From Rubrivivax sp. (lineage in GTDB: Bacteria; Pseudomonadota; Gammaproteobacteria; Burkholderiales; Burkholderiaceae_C), in NCBI GenBank assembly GCA_022843905.1, contig JALHMT010000011.1:1-64000 (forward strand): 64,000 nt of DNA, given 5' to 3'. The translations under genes were made by a program, and so were the position numbers. This document shows positions 8,500-16,948 of the stretch, one piece after another; position 1 is the stretch's first letter, and each line of letters starts with the position of its first letter. The notes beneath the pieces are model-generated. The model made no database searches. It saw only the letters and a list, made by a program, of their open reading frames with translations, and was not told the DNA's origin.

Positions 8500-8851
8500 T
8501 GGTGGCACACGTCACTCGCTGGAGGTGCTGGGGAACAACTGCATTCGGCCTCAGCGGTCGCGCGCGACTACCGGCTGTAGGACTGAAACAGACTGTGTGA
8601 GACAGTCGACTTCGATCGGCGAGTGTCGGCTCGTGATCACAGCTGACGGTGGCGGCGCCCACCCGAACGGTCGGATGATCGGCAACCATCCGGACTGTTG
8701 GAGTGTCCCGGAAGGCGTCAGATTCAAACACCGGCAAGCACCTGGCTCGTGAATCGAGGTGACCGGGTCACGAAGCCGAGTGACCCGGTCGGGCCAAGCT
8801 AACCGGTCACGACCGACATCGATTTCTCGAACCGGCCATGATCTCGCTTGG
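8500..8851. other. 350-bp intergenic region with a perfect 11-bp inverted repeat
   Basis: No gene is credible here. GACCGGGTCAC (8761-8771) and GTGACCCGGTC (8780-8790) form a perfect inverted repeat with an 8-bp loop. A related half, AACCGGTCACGACCG, follows near 8800. It could be a terminator between the convergent FlhC-like and 8852 genes, a protein-binding palindrome or part of an origin; nothing discriminates between these. Confidence 0.5.
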
Positions 8852-9379
8852 CTACTCGATCTCGCTCTCGGACAGTTCCAACCCCCAAGGGCCATCGACC
8901 TCAAGGTCCAAGCCGACCTTCTCGATCAGCACTTGAGGGTACCTGCCCGAGAACTCCTCGCCCAGCTCCATGACCATCTCGACGGCAGGCCAGCTGAAGC
9001 CGGTTTCCGACTCGTTGTCGTAGAAGGCGAAATCGATCAGGCGACTGTACTTCGCGCGCGCCCACTGCCGCATGGTCTCGGCAGCATCGTCCTCGTCGAT
9101 TGTCTTGTAGGCGTGCTCTTCGACGAACTCGCCCAGGTCGGGCTTCTTCAGGGCGAGGGTCTTGAGCTGATCGACCGCGCTCCAGTTGGCTGACGCGAGA
9201 TGCTTGTGCAGCATGGACCAGTTCTTGAAGCCGAGGCTGATCGCCACTTGGTCCTGATGCCAGGACAAGGCTTTCCCTACAGGGTCGGCCTTTTTGTTTG
9301 CCTTGGCATAGCGCCGCAGCAAGTCGAGCAGGTCCGGACCCGGTAGGGAGTCAAGGGTAGAAAAGGTAATTGAAGACAT
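8852..9379 (-). CDS. Uncharacterised 175-residue protein
   Basis: The N-terminal 55 residues carry a pattern (ALSWHQDQVAISLGFKNWSMLHKHL) like the short A-LGF-NW-L helix motif seen at the start of several mobile-element proteins, some annotated as glyoxalase superfamily. The remainder is acidic (SETGFSWPAVEMVMELGEEF) with no catalytic motif I can name. It is on the minus strand, convergent with the FlhC-like gene, and starts the cargo segment. The codon bias is slightly less GC-rich than in the tra genes. Function unknown. Confidence 0.75.
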   Translation of the reverse strand: MSSITFSTLDSLPGPDLLDLLRRYAKANKKADPVGKALSWHQDQVAISLGFKNWSMLHKHLASANWSAVDQLKTLALKKPDLGEFVEEHAYKTIDEDDAAETMRQWARAKYSRLIDFAFYDNESETGFSWPAVEMVMELGEEFSGRYPQVLIEKVGLDLEVDGPWGLELSESEIE

Positions 9380-9542
9380 CGTGTAGTCCCGTTAGAGCGC
9401 GAATGACGAGCACGGCCCGCAGTTCTCACGCGCTCGATTGGAGCTACGCGACGAACGAATAAACCGAGATGCAGAAGCTTCGCCAGTGCGGGCCGGCCGG
9501 CTCTCTCATGGGAGCACGCCGCCACTATACCGCGGCGAGTCT

Positions 9543-9788
9543 CTACCAGGTGCCCCACTCCTTGTGCGCGATCGTCGCCTCGCGATCGGCCAGCGCTTGC
9601 TCCGCTTCCTCGACGGCAAGCTCTGCCGCTTCAAGCGCCGCCTTACGCCCGTCGCCGTAGTTCAGCTCGCGCACAGCATCCTCTGCAACGGCCTGTTTGA
9701 GCCGCGCGGCCGTCAGCTCGGCATGCAGCCGTCGCCATGTCTCGTCGAGGTGGTACTCGCCGGAGTCCAAGTGAACGTCGCTAGTCAA
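9543..9788 (-). CDS. Small coiled-coil protein, TTG start overlapping upstream stop
   Basis: The predicted 81-residue product has an alanine/glutamate-rich helical core (residues about 20-75, ELTAARLKQAVAEDAVREL...ALEAAELAVEEAEQALADRE) typical of a coiled coil. A longer frame to 9866 would overlap the upstream gene by 86 bp. Translation more likely starts at TTG 9788, where TTGACTAG overlaps the TAG stop of the 9781-10404 gene. This implies coupling in a minus-strand operon with the PIN gene. No function is recognised. Confidence 0.6.
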   Translation of the reverse strand: MTSDVHLDSGEYHLDETWRRLHAELTAARLKQAVAEDAVRELNYGDGRKAALEAAELAVEEAEQALADREATIAHKEWGTW

Positions 9789-10404
9789 GGCTGATGGTCT
9801 GCCGCTTCTCCCACTCGGCACGCTTCTTGTCGATCTTGTCGATTTCTTCTTGTAGGGAAGTGTCACGGTTCCACTCGCCGCGAGGACCCTCCACGATAGG
9901 CATACCTGAGTGTTTGCGAAGGCGCTTGGCGATTTCTGATACCTGAAGCCCTAGGTCAGCGTAGTCACGGCGGCGACGCCAGAAGAACTCGCAATAGTCA
10001 GGCGGATCATCGAACTCCCACACGCCGCCAAGCTGGTTCTCTATGTGCGCTTGCCTATCGGGAATCTGCAAGATGTCGTACATCAGGTCCTTGGGCAAGA
10101 CCTTCCATTCGACCTCGATGTCCAGGGGATTGAATTCAGGTGGACTCACCGTTGTCTGGTGATAGACACCGTCGCTCCCGGCGGGACGACCCTCGGAGGT
10201 CCCATCGTCAAGCGCGACATGCCAACACCCGTTTGCGAAACGGTCAAGGTGAGACACAACGAGGATCGCGAGGTACGAGCCGTCTCGGTCGTCTCTGATG
10301 CGCTCAGCGCGCTTCTCCTTGAGGTATGTGAGGAACGCGCCTGTGCCCACACCCGCCTGTCCCGCGACGGCGCTGATGATGGCTGAAATGTTCCCTGGGT
10401 CCAT
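9781..10404 (-). CDS. Uncharacterised 207-residue cargo protein
   Basis: It begins with a mildly hydrophobic segment (ISAIISAVAGQAGVGTGAFLTYL, residues about 5-27) that might touch the membrane, then is soluble and rich in W, D and E (WEFDDPPDYCEFFWRRRRDY), ending in a charged helix (EEIDKIDKKRAEWEKR). No family is recognised. It lies 4 bp after the stop of the interrupted PIN gene and overlaps the start of the small coiled-coil gene, so the three form one operon that has lost its upstream part to IS66. Confidence 0.7.
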   Translation of the reverse strand: MDPGNISAIISAVAGQAGVGTGAFLTYLKEKRAERIRDDRDGSYLAILVVSHLDRFANGCWHVALDDGTSEGRPAGSDGVYHQTTVSPPEFNPLDIEVEWKVLPKDLMYDILQIPDRQAHIENQLGGVWEFDDPPDYCEFFWRRRRDYADLGLQVSEIAKRLRKHSGMPIVEGPRGEWNRDTSLQEEIDKIDKKRAEWEKRQTISLD

Positions 10405-10408
10405 CGGA

Positions 10409-10790
10409 TCACGTGTCGAGCATGTCCCACTCGTCGCCGAGCACCCAACGCAGCGCTGAGAGCTTGCCGTTGATCATGCCCCACTCGAAGTCGGTGTAAG
10501 GACCAGACCCGTCGACGCCTGGACCGAGTCTTTTGCGGGCCGCAGCAGCCGCTTTCAGTGCACCCTTCCAGACGTCTTCGAGGATGAGGTTGTGCTGATA
10601 GTTCTTTCCCGTTCGCCTTTGCGCGGCATCTAGCTGTGCTTGCGTGACCAACTTAATCTTGCCCTTCTTGATCCAGTAAACGCGGTTCATATGCCGGTTG
10701 TGCCAGACCATCGTCGTCAGCCGGTCCATCCACTTCAGGATTTCGGTAAGGCCACGCGGTTGCTGATCCCATTCCAGTTCCCACATCATG
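10409..10790 (-). pseudogene. 3' part of PIN-domain gene, cut off by IS66
   Basis: This 126-codon frame (MMWELEWDQQPRG at its start) is not an independent gene. Its two ATGs lie in the 8-bp target duplication ACATCATG (10783-10790) of the adjacent IS66. Removing the element and one duplication copy joins it in frame to the 13934-14627 fragment, reading ...RVTHMM-WELEWDQQ... The intact gene would encode about 355 residues. The downstream part contains LGPGVDGSGPYTDFEWGMINGKLSALRWVLGDEW, probably the helical tail of a DUF4935-like PIN protein. Translation could still start in the duplication and give a fragment. Confidence 0.8.
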
Positions 10791-10816
10791 GTAAGCGTGG
10801 CCCCAAGGCCTCATTG
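10791..10816 (+). repeat. IS66 terminal inverted repeat (left)
   Basis: 26-bp terminal repeat starting GTAAGCGTGGCCCC. It is complementary to 13908-13933 except at two positions. Confidence 0.9.
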
Positions 10817-10846
10817 ACTCCGGCGATTTCCTGAGGCCGGCTCGGG

Positions 10847-11371
10847 TCAGATGTCCAGTACGTGGCGCAGCATGCCGAACGGCACCCGCCACGTCCCGCC
10901 GTCGCCTGTCGCGATGGTGGCGGTGCGCTGGTTGACGCGCACCACCACGCCGTTGATGACGCGACCGTCCCGGTCATCGAAGGTGACCGAGTCGCCCTGC
11001 TGGAAGGCCCGTGCTTGGGTGGCTGCGCTGACCGGCTCGGGCGGCGGCACGTAGTTTGCCTGCTCGTCGTGTCGCTCGGCGTCGGTGTAGCCCTGCATCG
11101 CCACGCACGGGATCTTCCAGGGGCGCTTGGTGCCTTGCTCAAGCACCGTGGCCTGGGTGTCCTTGAAGGCGATGATCTCGCCGCTGCGCATCTGGCCATC
11201 GCGGAAGTCCGCGAATCGCACCGACTGCCCCAGGTGCAGGCTGGTGCGCGCCGCCAGGGCGCGGCGCGGGTCGCCGAGCATGGCGGTGATGATGGCCTTG
11301 AGCTGGTAGAGCTGCAGGCTGCTGGCGCCCTCCAGCGCTTCGATCATGCGTGGGTCGATGCCGTGGTTCAC
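10847..11371 (-). CDS. IS66 passenger protein
   Basis: This 174-residue protein lies inside the IS between tnpC and the left inverted repeat. It has two similar halves (residues about 45-100 and 125-174), each with a small beta-rich module: GQSVRFADFRDGQMRSGEIIAFKDTQATV and GDSVTFDDRDGRVINGVVVRVNQRTATI. These resemble KOW/SH3-like barrels that could bind nucleic acid. Extra genes at this place occur in some IS66 elements. Role unknown; the codon use matches the transposase genes. Confidence 0.75.
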   Translation of the reverse strand: MNHGIDPRMIEALEGASSLQLYQLKAIITAMLGDPRRALAARTSLHLGQSVRFADFRDGQMRSGEIIAFKDTQATVLEQGTKRPWKIPCVAMQGYTDAERHDEQANYVPPPEPVSAATQARAFQQGDSVTFDDRDGRVINGVVVRVNQRTATIATGDGGTWRVPFGMLRHVLDI

Positions 11372-11408
11372 TTCCCTGGCCCTTCGGCTGCCAGGGCAGG
11401 TGCCGTCC

Positions 11409-12989
11409 TCAGGCAGCCAGCGCGCGGGCAGTAAGTTGTTGCTCGCCGTCGCGCCGTCCGATGTTCCACGGCAGCAGTTCGTCGATGCGGTTGATGGGAT
11501 GGTCTGCGATGCGGCCCAGCACCTCGCGCAGGTACCCCTCGGGGTCCAGCCCGTTGAGCTTGGCCGTCTCCACCAGACTGTAGATCGCCGCCGCGCGCTG
11601 CCCGCCCGCGTCCGAGCCCATGAACAGGTAGTTGCCTCTGCCCAGGGCCACGCCGCGCAGAGCGCGCTCGGCCGCGTTGTTGTCGATCTCGATGCGTCCG
11701 TCGTCGCGGTAGCGCGTCAGCGCCTGCCAGCGGGTGAGGCTGTAGCCGATGGCGCGCGCCAGGTCTGATTTGGCCGACACGCGCCCGACCAGGCTGGTCA
11801 GCCAGGCGTGCAACTCGTCGAGGAGCGGTCCGGCCCGCGCCTGGCGCTGGCTGCGCCGGATGTCGGGCGGCTGGCCACGGATGTCGGCCTCCACCGCATA
11901 CAGCGCGGCGATGCGCCGCAGCGCCTGGGCTGCGATCGAGTCCTCGCACCTGCCGGTGTTCAGGTACAGGTCCCACCACGGTCGCCGGGCATGGGCCCAG
12001 CACGCAGCCTCGACGACCTGGCCTGAGGCATACAGCTTGCCCCAGCCGCCATAGGCGTCGGCCTGCAGGACACCGCAGTAGCGGCGCAGATGGGCTTGCG
12101 GGTGCTCGCCCTTGCGGTCCGGGCTGTACTGGTACCAGGCAGCCGGCGGTTCGGTGCAGCCGGCGGGCCGGTCGTCGCGAACGTAGACCCACAGCCGCCC
12201 GGTCTTGGTCTTGCCCAGGCCGGGTGCGAGCACCGGTACAGGCGTGTCGTCGGCATGCACCTTGGCTGCGGCCAGTGTGTAGCGACCGAGCGCGGCCACC
12301 AGCGGATCGAGCAGCGCATCGCCCTGGTCCACCCAGCCGGCCATGGTCGAGCGGTCGATCACCACGCCACTGCGCGCGCAGATGCCGCTCAGCCGGTACA
12401 GCGGGATGTGGTCGCAATACTTCGAGACCATCACATGTGCCAGCAAGGCCGGGCCGGCCACGCCGCGCGCGATCGGCCGGCTGGGCGCGGCGGCCTGGAA
12501 GATCGACTGGCAGCGCACGCATGCCAGCTTGGGCCGCACATGGCGGATGACCTTGAAGTGCGCCGGCACGTACTCCAGTTGCTCGGACACGTCCTGACCG
12601 ATCTGGCGCAGGCGGCCACCGCAAGAGCTACAACCACAGGCCTGACCGGCCGTGTCGCGGTGGTCATCGGTGGCAGCGGGCCGGTGCACCTGCGACTCGC
12701 GCGGCAGGTGCGCCGGCAGGCTGCGGTCGATGCTGGGGGAATTCGCTGCAGCACCGGCCGGCGCATTGGCCGGCGCCGGCTTGCGCTCGGGCACCACAGC
12801 GTCTTCGATGAAGGTGGCCTGGGCGTCCAGTTGCTCGCTGGAGGTGCCGAACTCGGCGCGAACGCGGCGCAGCAGTTGCAGCTTGAGCTTGTCGACCATC
12901 AGCTTGAGCAGCACCACCTCGCTGTCGCGTGCCTCGATCACACGCAGCAGGCCCTCGACGGTGTGGGGCTGGGCGGTCGGTATCGGCAC
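11409..12989 (-). CDS. tnpC: IS66-family transposase TnpC
   Basis: The 526-residue protein is full length for an IS66 transposase. It has the N-terminal leucine-zipper-like segment (IEARDSEVVLLKLMVDKLKLQLLRR), a zinc-finger-like CSSCGG and later CVRC, the DDE core starting VHADDTPVPVL, and the conserved ending ADPI/IDNNAAERALRGVALGRGNYLF then SDAGGQRAAAIYSLVETAKLNGLDP. It catalyses transposition with TnpA and TnpB. No disruption is seen. Confidence 0.95.
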   Translation of the reverse strand: MPIPTAQPHTVEGLLRVIEARDSEVVLLKLMVDKLKLQLLRRVRAEFGTSSEQLDAQATFIEDAVVPERKPAPANAPAGAAANSPSIDRSLPAHLPRESQVHRPAATDDHRDTAGQACGCSSCGGRLRQIGQDVSEQLEYVPAHFKVIRHVRPKLACVRCQSIFQAAAPSRPIARGVAGPALLAHVMVSKYCDHIPLYRLSGICARSGVVIDRSTMAGWVDQGDALLDPLVAALGRYTLAAAKVHADDTPVPVLAPGLGKTKTGRLWVYVRDDRPAGCTEPPAAWYQYSPDRKGEHPQAHLRRYCGVLQADAYGGWGKLYASGQVVEAACWAHARRPWWDLYLNTGRCEDSIAAQALRRIAALYAVEADIRGQPPDIRRSQRQARAGPLLDELHAWLTSLVGRVSAKSDLARAIGYSLTRWQALTRYRDDGRIEIDNNAAERALRGVALGRGNYLFMGSDAGGQRAAAIYSLVETAKLNGLDPEGYLREVLGRIADHPINRIDELLPWNIGRRDGEQQLTARALAA

Positions 12990-13059
12990 AGTTGCTACTG
13001 TGCAGGATGAGCGGCTACATCACCATCGGTGCTGGTACCGATCCGGGAGGCCCCGGGCT

Positions 13060-13407
13060 TCAGGCGGCCAGTTCGGGGTGGTGCGTTCGCACCGGCATGC
13101 GCCAGTCGATGCCCTCCAGCAGCATCGACAGTTGCGCCGACGTCAACGACACGCTGCCCGAGGTCGCCTGCGGCCAGACGAAGCGCCCACGCTCCAGGCG
13201 CTTGGCCAGCAGCATCAGGCCCTGACCGTCGAACCACAGCACCTTGATGATGTCACCGCGTCGGCCGCGGAAGACGAAGACATGGCCCTTGAACGGGTTC
13301 TCCGCCAGCGCCGTCTGCACCAGCGCGGCCAGGCCGTCGAAGCCCTTCCTCATGTCGGTGTGGCCGGCGACGATCCACACCCGCGTGCCCGATGGAAGAC
13401 CAATCAC
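13060..13407 (-). CDS. tnpB: IS66 accessory protein TnpB
   Basis: The 115-residue product matches the IS66 Orf2/TnpB family: GTRVWIVAGHTDMRKGFDGLAALVQ, then HVFVFRGRRGDIIKVLWFDGQGLMLLAKRLERGRFVWP. The frame is open to 13515, but the family begins at the GTG at 13407 (VIGLPSGTRV), 11 bp after the end of tnpA. It is required with TnpA for IS66 transposition in studied members. Confidence 0.92.
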   Translation of the reverse strand: MIGLPSGTRVWIVAGHTDMRKGFDGLAALVQTALAENPFKGHVFVFRGRRGDIIKVLWFDGQGLMLLAKRLERGRFVWPQATSGSVSLTSAQLSMLLEGIDWRMPVRTHHPELAA

Positions 13408-13417
13408 GGCAGGCCGA

Positions 13418-13837
13418 TCATGCGGTCGCGGCCAGCGCGCGCAGCACCGTGCATAGGCTGACCTCATCGACAGCGTCGCGAACGCAGACACGGGCGCCAT
13501 AGATGGCGATCTCAATGCTGCCGGCGGGCGCCGGGCGCGTCGGCGGCTGTGGCGGTGATGCAGGGGGCGCTACCACCGCAGCCTGCGCCGACTCCACGAC
13601 GGTGACCGGCAGCAAGAGCGGGCGAGCGGCATCGACCGGGGCGGGCGTCAGGGCCTGCAGATGCAGGCGGCGCCAGTTGAACAGCAGGTTCGCATTGACG
13701 CCGGCCTCCTGCGCGATGGCCGCCACCGAGGCGCCGGTCTCCAGGGTGCGCTGCACCAGCGCCTGCTTGAAATCGTCAGCGTGCCGGCGGCGCATGCCGT
13801 CGGGCTTCATGACTCGCTTGTCGTCCATCGTGTGCAT
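13418..13837 (-). CDS. tnpA: IS66 accessory protein TnpA (HTH)
   Basis: The 139-residue protein starts with a transposase-8-like helix-turn-helix (RRRHADDFKQALVQRTLETGASVAAIAQEAGVNANLLFNWRR), followed by a Pro/Ala-rich linker and the C-terminal IEIAIYGARVCVRDAVDEVSLCTVLRAL typical of IS66 TnpA. The first ATG at 13837 is used; ATGs 9 and 27 bp further on are alternatives. It is the first gene of the IS66 operon. Confidence 0.9.
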   Translation of the reverse strand: MHTMDDKRVMKPDGMRRRHADDFKQALVQRTLETGASVAAIAQEAGVNANLLFNWRRLHLQALTPAPVDAARPLLLPVTVVESAQAAVVAPPASPPQPPTRPAPAGSIEIAIYGARVCVRDAVDEVSLCTVLRALAATA

Positions 13838-13907
13838 CTACCCGGTTAAGTGCACACATCCAAGCGTGGCACCGTGACCGGATCGTCCCGCCTACCTGGC
13901 CACAGGG

Positions 13908-13933
13908 CAATGGGGCCTTGAGGCCACGCTTAC
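13908..13933 (+). repeat. IS66 terminal inverted repeat (right)
   Basis: 26-bp repeat ending GAGGCCACGCTTAC and followed directly by the ACATCATG target duplication at 13934-13941. Confidence 0.9.
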
Positions 13934-14627
13934 ACATCATGTGGGTCACACGCATCGGATCGATCCGTCGCAGACAGTCGCTAAGGTTGATGAAGTACAT
14001 CGACTTGATCTTCGAGAAGCCAGCGGCGATGTCGGCGTGAGGCAGCTTCTGGTTGCCGTTTGCCAAACTGAAGTCGCTCTTGTTGTGCGTCACGAACGCG
14101 AAGCGCTGGCCTGCGCCGCCGTGCGCCTTGACGTACTCGAAGTACGTCTCGATGAGAACCGCGTCGGCCATCGAGTTCTTGTTCTCGTGGTGGCAGGGTG
14201 CTTTTCGATTGATGCCACGGTCTGCTGCCTTCGCTTTGGCCTGCTCCGATGGCTCGATGACAGTCGTCTTGGCGAACAGCTCGTCGATGCGAACGAGGGT
14301 CGCTTGCGCAGAGCCGCCGATGAGCGGTATGCGGTGATCTACATCCGCGAGGAAGTTGAGGACCTTGTCCTTCTGTCGCTTGTCGCCCTCGACCTTCTTG
14401 ATCGCCTCGCGAACTTGACCAAAGTGAGAGGCAAGACTCTTCGCGCTCGCTTTCGCTACGCGCTCACGGTTCTTCCGGAACTCGTCGATGACTGTACGTG
14501 GCAGGACCAGCGTGGCGTGTCCTTCACCGACGAACTCGATCAACACGTCGAGCAGCGTCGACTGCCGTTGATCCGCGGCTAGGTCGAGCCATACACTCGT
14601 GTCGATGAGCAGGTGAAACATTGTCAA
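13934..14627 (-). pseudogene. 5' part of PIN-domain (DUF4935-like) gene interrupted by IS66
   Basis: The first 231 codons of a PIN-domain nuclease are present. The acidic active-site positions are recognisable: D in LLIDTSVWLDLA (about residue 9), E in VIDEFRKNRERV (about 48), D in NSMADAVLIETYF and D in FVTHNKSDFS. A long helical insert lies in the middle, as in DUF4935 proteins. The frame runs into the IS at THMM and reads on to a stop at 13776 inside the element. Its continuation is at 10409-10790. The start overlaps the stop of the 14624-14893 frame as ATGA. Confidence 0.82.
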
Positions 14628-14893
14628 TGGACGTCTTGCCTTTCGATGGTGATGGCGAGAGCTGCTGAGATTGGCCCAGCGCGCCGATAGAAATGCGCTT
14701 CCATGTAGCTTCCGTTGCTAGCCTCGATCAGCCTACCTTGCTTGCAACCCATCAGGAGGTCGGCGACGAAGTGGTCAAGCCTCCAACGAGCAAGATGCTT
14801 CCCGTGTCCGACCAAACCCTCGATGTCCCTGAACGTTGGGCTCCGTGGGCTTGGCTCAAGTGCACAGGAGCCGCAGGCATCTGCAGCCACCAC
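14624..14893 (-). CDS. Small hypothetical protein coupled to the PIN gene
   Basis: An 89-codon frame ends in an ATGA overlap with the start of the PIN gene, which suggests translational coupling. The segment after residue 20 (FRDIEGLVGHGKHLARWRLDHFVADLLMGCKQGRLIEA) reads like a real protein; the first 20 residues may not be translated. It could be a small partner of the PIN protein or the end of a decayed gene. No family recognised. The 270 bp upstream to the traI start hold only a short GCTGC-TTAG-GCAGC hairpin. Confidence 0.45.
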   Translation of the reverse strand: MVAADACGSCALEPSPRSPTFRDIEGLVGHGKHLARWRLDHFVADLLMGCKQGRLIEASNGSYMEAHFYRRAGPISAALAITIERQDVH

Positions 14894-15163
14894 GGCTGCG
14901 ACAAATTAGTCAGCTTCTTGCAGTCAGGTAGACGGCAAGTATCTGACGAACGACAGCTCGGGTCGAGTGTCCTACGCTGCAATGCGGCCGACGCCCCCAC
15001 TTTGCCAAGTGACGGCAGTGTGTCGGAAAGCGGCTGCTTAGGCAGCGATGCCCAGCGCCTACACGGATCCCCCGCTCTGCAGGAGCATTTGGGCGCCATT
15101 TCCGTGTAGACCGCACCGTCCTGCCCGCTGAACATCCCCCTTGCAGCCAGGCAGCGAGGCGAC

Positions 15164-16936
15164 ATGTCCATCCTCTCGATCCTCGGGCTCGGGGCCGGAT
15201 CCCGCGTGCAGCCCGTGGTCCGGAACGAACCCACCGTCGACGCGACCGCACGCGCCTACCCATCGGTGGACCCTGGCGTGGGGGCCAGGTCCGTCGACGA
15301 AATCCTGGCTGCGCACGAGGACCTCATCTCCCGCATCAAGCTCTGTTACGGGGCGGACCGTGCAGGCTTCGAGGCCGACCTGCTCGCACCAATCCGCAAC
15401 TACGCCGCCTTCGTCAACCTGCTACCGGCCACCCCGGACAACTTCTTCTGCGAAGTCGGCGGGCTTTTCCGGCTCGGACTCGAAGTTGCGTTCTATGCGC
15501 TGCAGGGCACGGACGGCCACATCGTTTCCGGCCGCGCGACGATCTCGACGCGGCGTCAACTGGAGCCTCGCTGGCGCCACGCCACCTTCATTGCTGGCCT
15601 GTGCTCGGAACTGCACAGGACACTCAGTCAGGTTGTCGTCACCGACGAACGCGGCGAGGAATGGCCGGCCTACCTCGGTCCCCTGACCGCATGGCTGGAA
15701 CGTCGTCGCACCCGACTCTTCTTTGTCCGATGGCTGAACAACTCGCAGGAGTCACGGGCGCTCGGCCTGTTCGCCCTGCCGCACATCGTGTCGCCGGAGA
15801 CGATGCAGCACCTGGCCACCGCCAACACGATCGCGGTGCCCCAGATGCTGTCCTGTCTCGCGGGCACGGCGCTGTACCGCGAACAGAACATCCTGGTCGA
15901 TCTCGTGAAGCGGGCCGCTGCGCTGGTGATCGATCGCGACCTGATCGCCTGCGCCAACCGGTACGGACGTCCGATCCTCGGTGCACACCTCGAGCGCTAC
16001 CTGATCGACGCCATGCGCCGCCTGGTCGTCTCGCATGCCGCGTGGGCGCCGAACCACGATCGCTCGCGGGTCTGGTACGGCCGAGAAGGCCTCTTCATCG
16101 TCTGGCCGAACGCCGTCACCGAAATCCGCAAGCTGCTGGAGGAAGACGAACTGCCCGGCATCCCGAAGGCGCCGGACACCATCCTGGAGATCCTGCTCGG
16201 CGCGGGTGTGTTCGAAAGCCGGAGCACGGGCAGCCCGCTATGGACCATCGAGCCACCGCCGGGCAAGACGGTCTTCGAAGCCGTCAAGCTGGCAGCACCT
16301 GAGATCCTGCTGCACGGCCACGGACAGACGGTTATCCCGCTCTCGACGCCGCTCGTGTCGAAGGCCGGCGCCACGACGGCATCGGTTTCGACGCCGGCCT
16401 CCGCACCACTGGCGCCAATTCCGGCGGCCTCAGACCCTCCAGCCGCCGAAGCACAACCGGCCGATGGCACGATCACCCCGGGGTTGGACCTCCTCGGCGA
16501 CCCGCTGACGGGCCAGGCAATCAGCCCAGAGCCAGAACACGAATCGCCCAAAGTCGAAGCCCGGCCGGAGTTGCCGGCCGAAACCACCGCTGCACCGGCA
16601 CCGGCCTTCCGACTCGTCGCACCGCTTCGGCTGAACCCCCTGGTCCGCGACGCATTAGCCGCGGCGATCGCTTCGATGAATGGCGACTCGCGCACCGCCG
16701 ACGCGATCACGGTTTCCGCCGGTGTCTTCGTCCCGCTCGAGGTCTTCAAGCGGCGGCATGTCGACATCCCCATGGTGCAGCGATCACTGAGCGAAACCGA
16801 CATGTTGGCGCAGTGCGGCAACGCACGGGCCGGCGCCGTCCCGCACGACATGGGTGGCAAGCAGGAACTCGGCTTCGTCATCCGCGCGGACTTCGTCTCG
16901 GGCCTCGATCCGTCCGACTTCGCCTCGTCCGCCTGA
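15164..16936 (+). CDS. traI: MobH-like relaxase TraI (TraI_2 domain)
   Basis: The 590-residue protein has the layout of a MobH relaxase: TraI_2 domain in residues about 45-390, a Pro/Ala-rich linker (about 400-490) and a C-terminal TraI_2_C-like domain (LNPLVRDALAAAIASMNGDSR to the end). The family landmark LPA..GGLF..LEVA is at 87-110, but the histidines expected between (HHH) read DNFF, and the usual HD dipeptide region reads LCSELHR (146-152). The protein should nick the origin of transfer and lead the strand into the channel. It is followed 12 bp later by traD, which supports the call. GAGG precedes ATG 15164. Confidence 0.85.
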   Translation: MSILSILGLGAGSRVQPVVRNEPTVDATARAYPSVDPGVGARSVDEILAAHEDLISRIKLCYGADRAGFEADLLAPIRNYAAFVNLLPATPDNFFCEVGGLFRLGLEVAFYALQGTDGHIVSGRATISTRRQLEPRWRHATFIAGLCSELHRTLSQVVVTDERGEEWPAYLGPLTAWLERRRTRLFFVRWLNNSQESRALGLFALPHIVSPETMQHLATANTIAVPQMLSCLAGTALYREQNILVDLVKRAAALVIDRDLIACANRYGRPILGAHLERYLIDAMRRLVVSHAAWAPNHDRSRVWYGREGLFIVWPNAVTEIRKLLEEDELPGIPKAPDTILEILLGAGVFESRSTGSPLWTIEPPPGKTVFEAVKLAAPEILLHGHGQTVIPLSTPLVSKAGATTASVSTPASAPLAPIPAASDPPAAEAQPADGTITPGLDLLGDPLTGQAISPEPEHESPKVEARPELPAETTAAPAPAFRLVAPLRLNPLVRDALAAAIASMNGDSRTADAITVSAGVFVPLEVFKRRHVDIPMVQRSLSETDMLAQCGNARAGAVPHDMGGKQELGFVIRADFVSGLDPSDFASSA

Positions 16937-16948
16937 GGAGTTGCCATC

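Larger units (their letters stand above)
10791..13933 (-). mobile_element. Complete IS66-family insertion sequence (3143 bp)
   Basis: The element carries tnpA, tnpB and tnpC in the usual IS66 order plus a passenger gene at its far end. The ends are 26-bp inverted repeats beginning GTAAGCGTGG (10791-10816) and ending CCACGCTTAC (13908-13933), with two mismatches. ACATCATG flanks both sides (10783-10790 and 13934-13941), the 8-bp target duplication expected for IS66. All three transposition genes are open and the duplication is perfect, so insertion looks recent and the element may be active. Confidence 0.95.
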
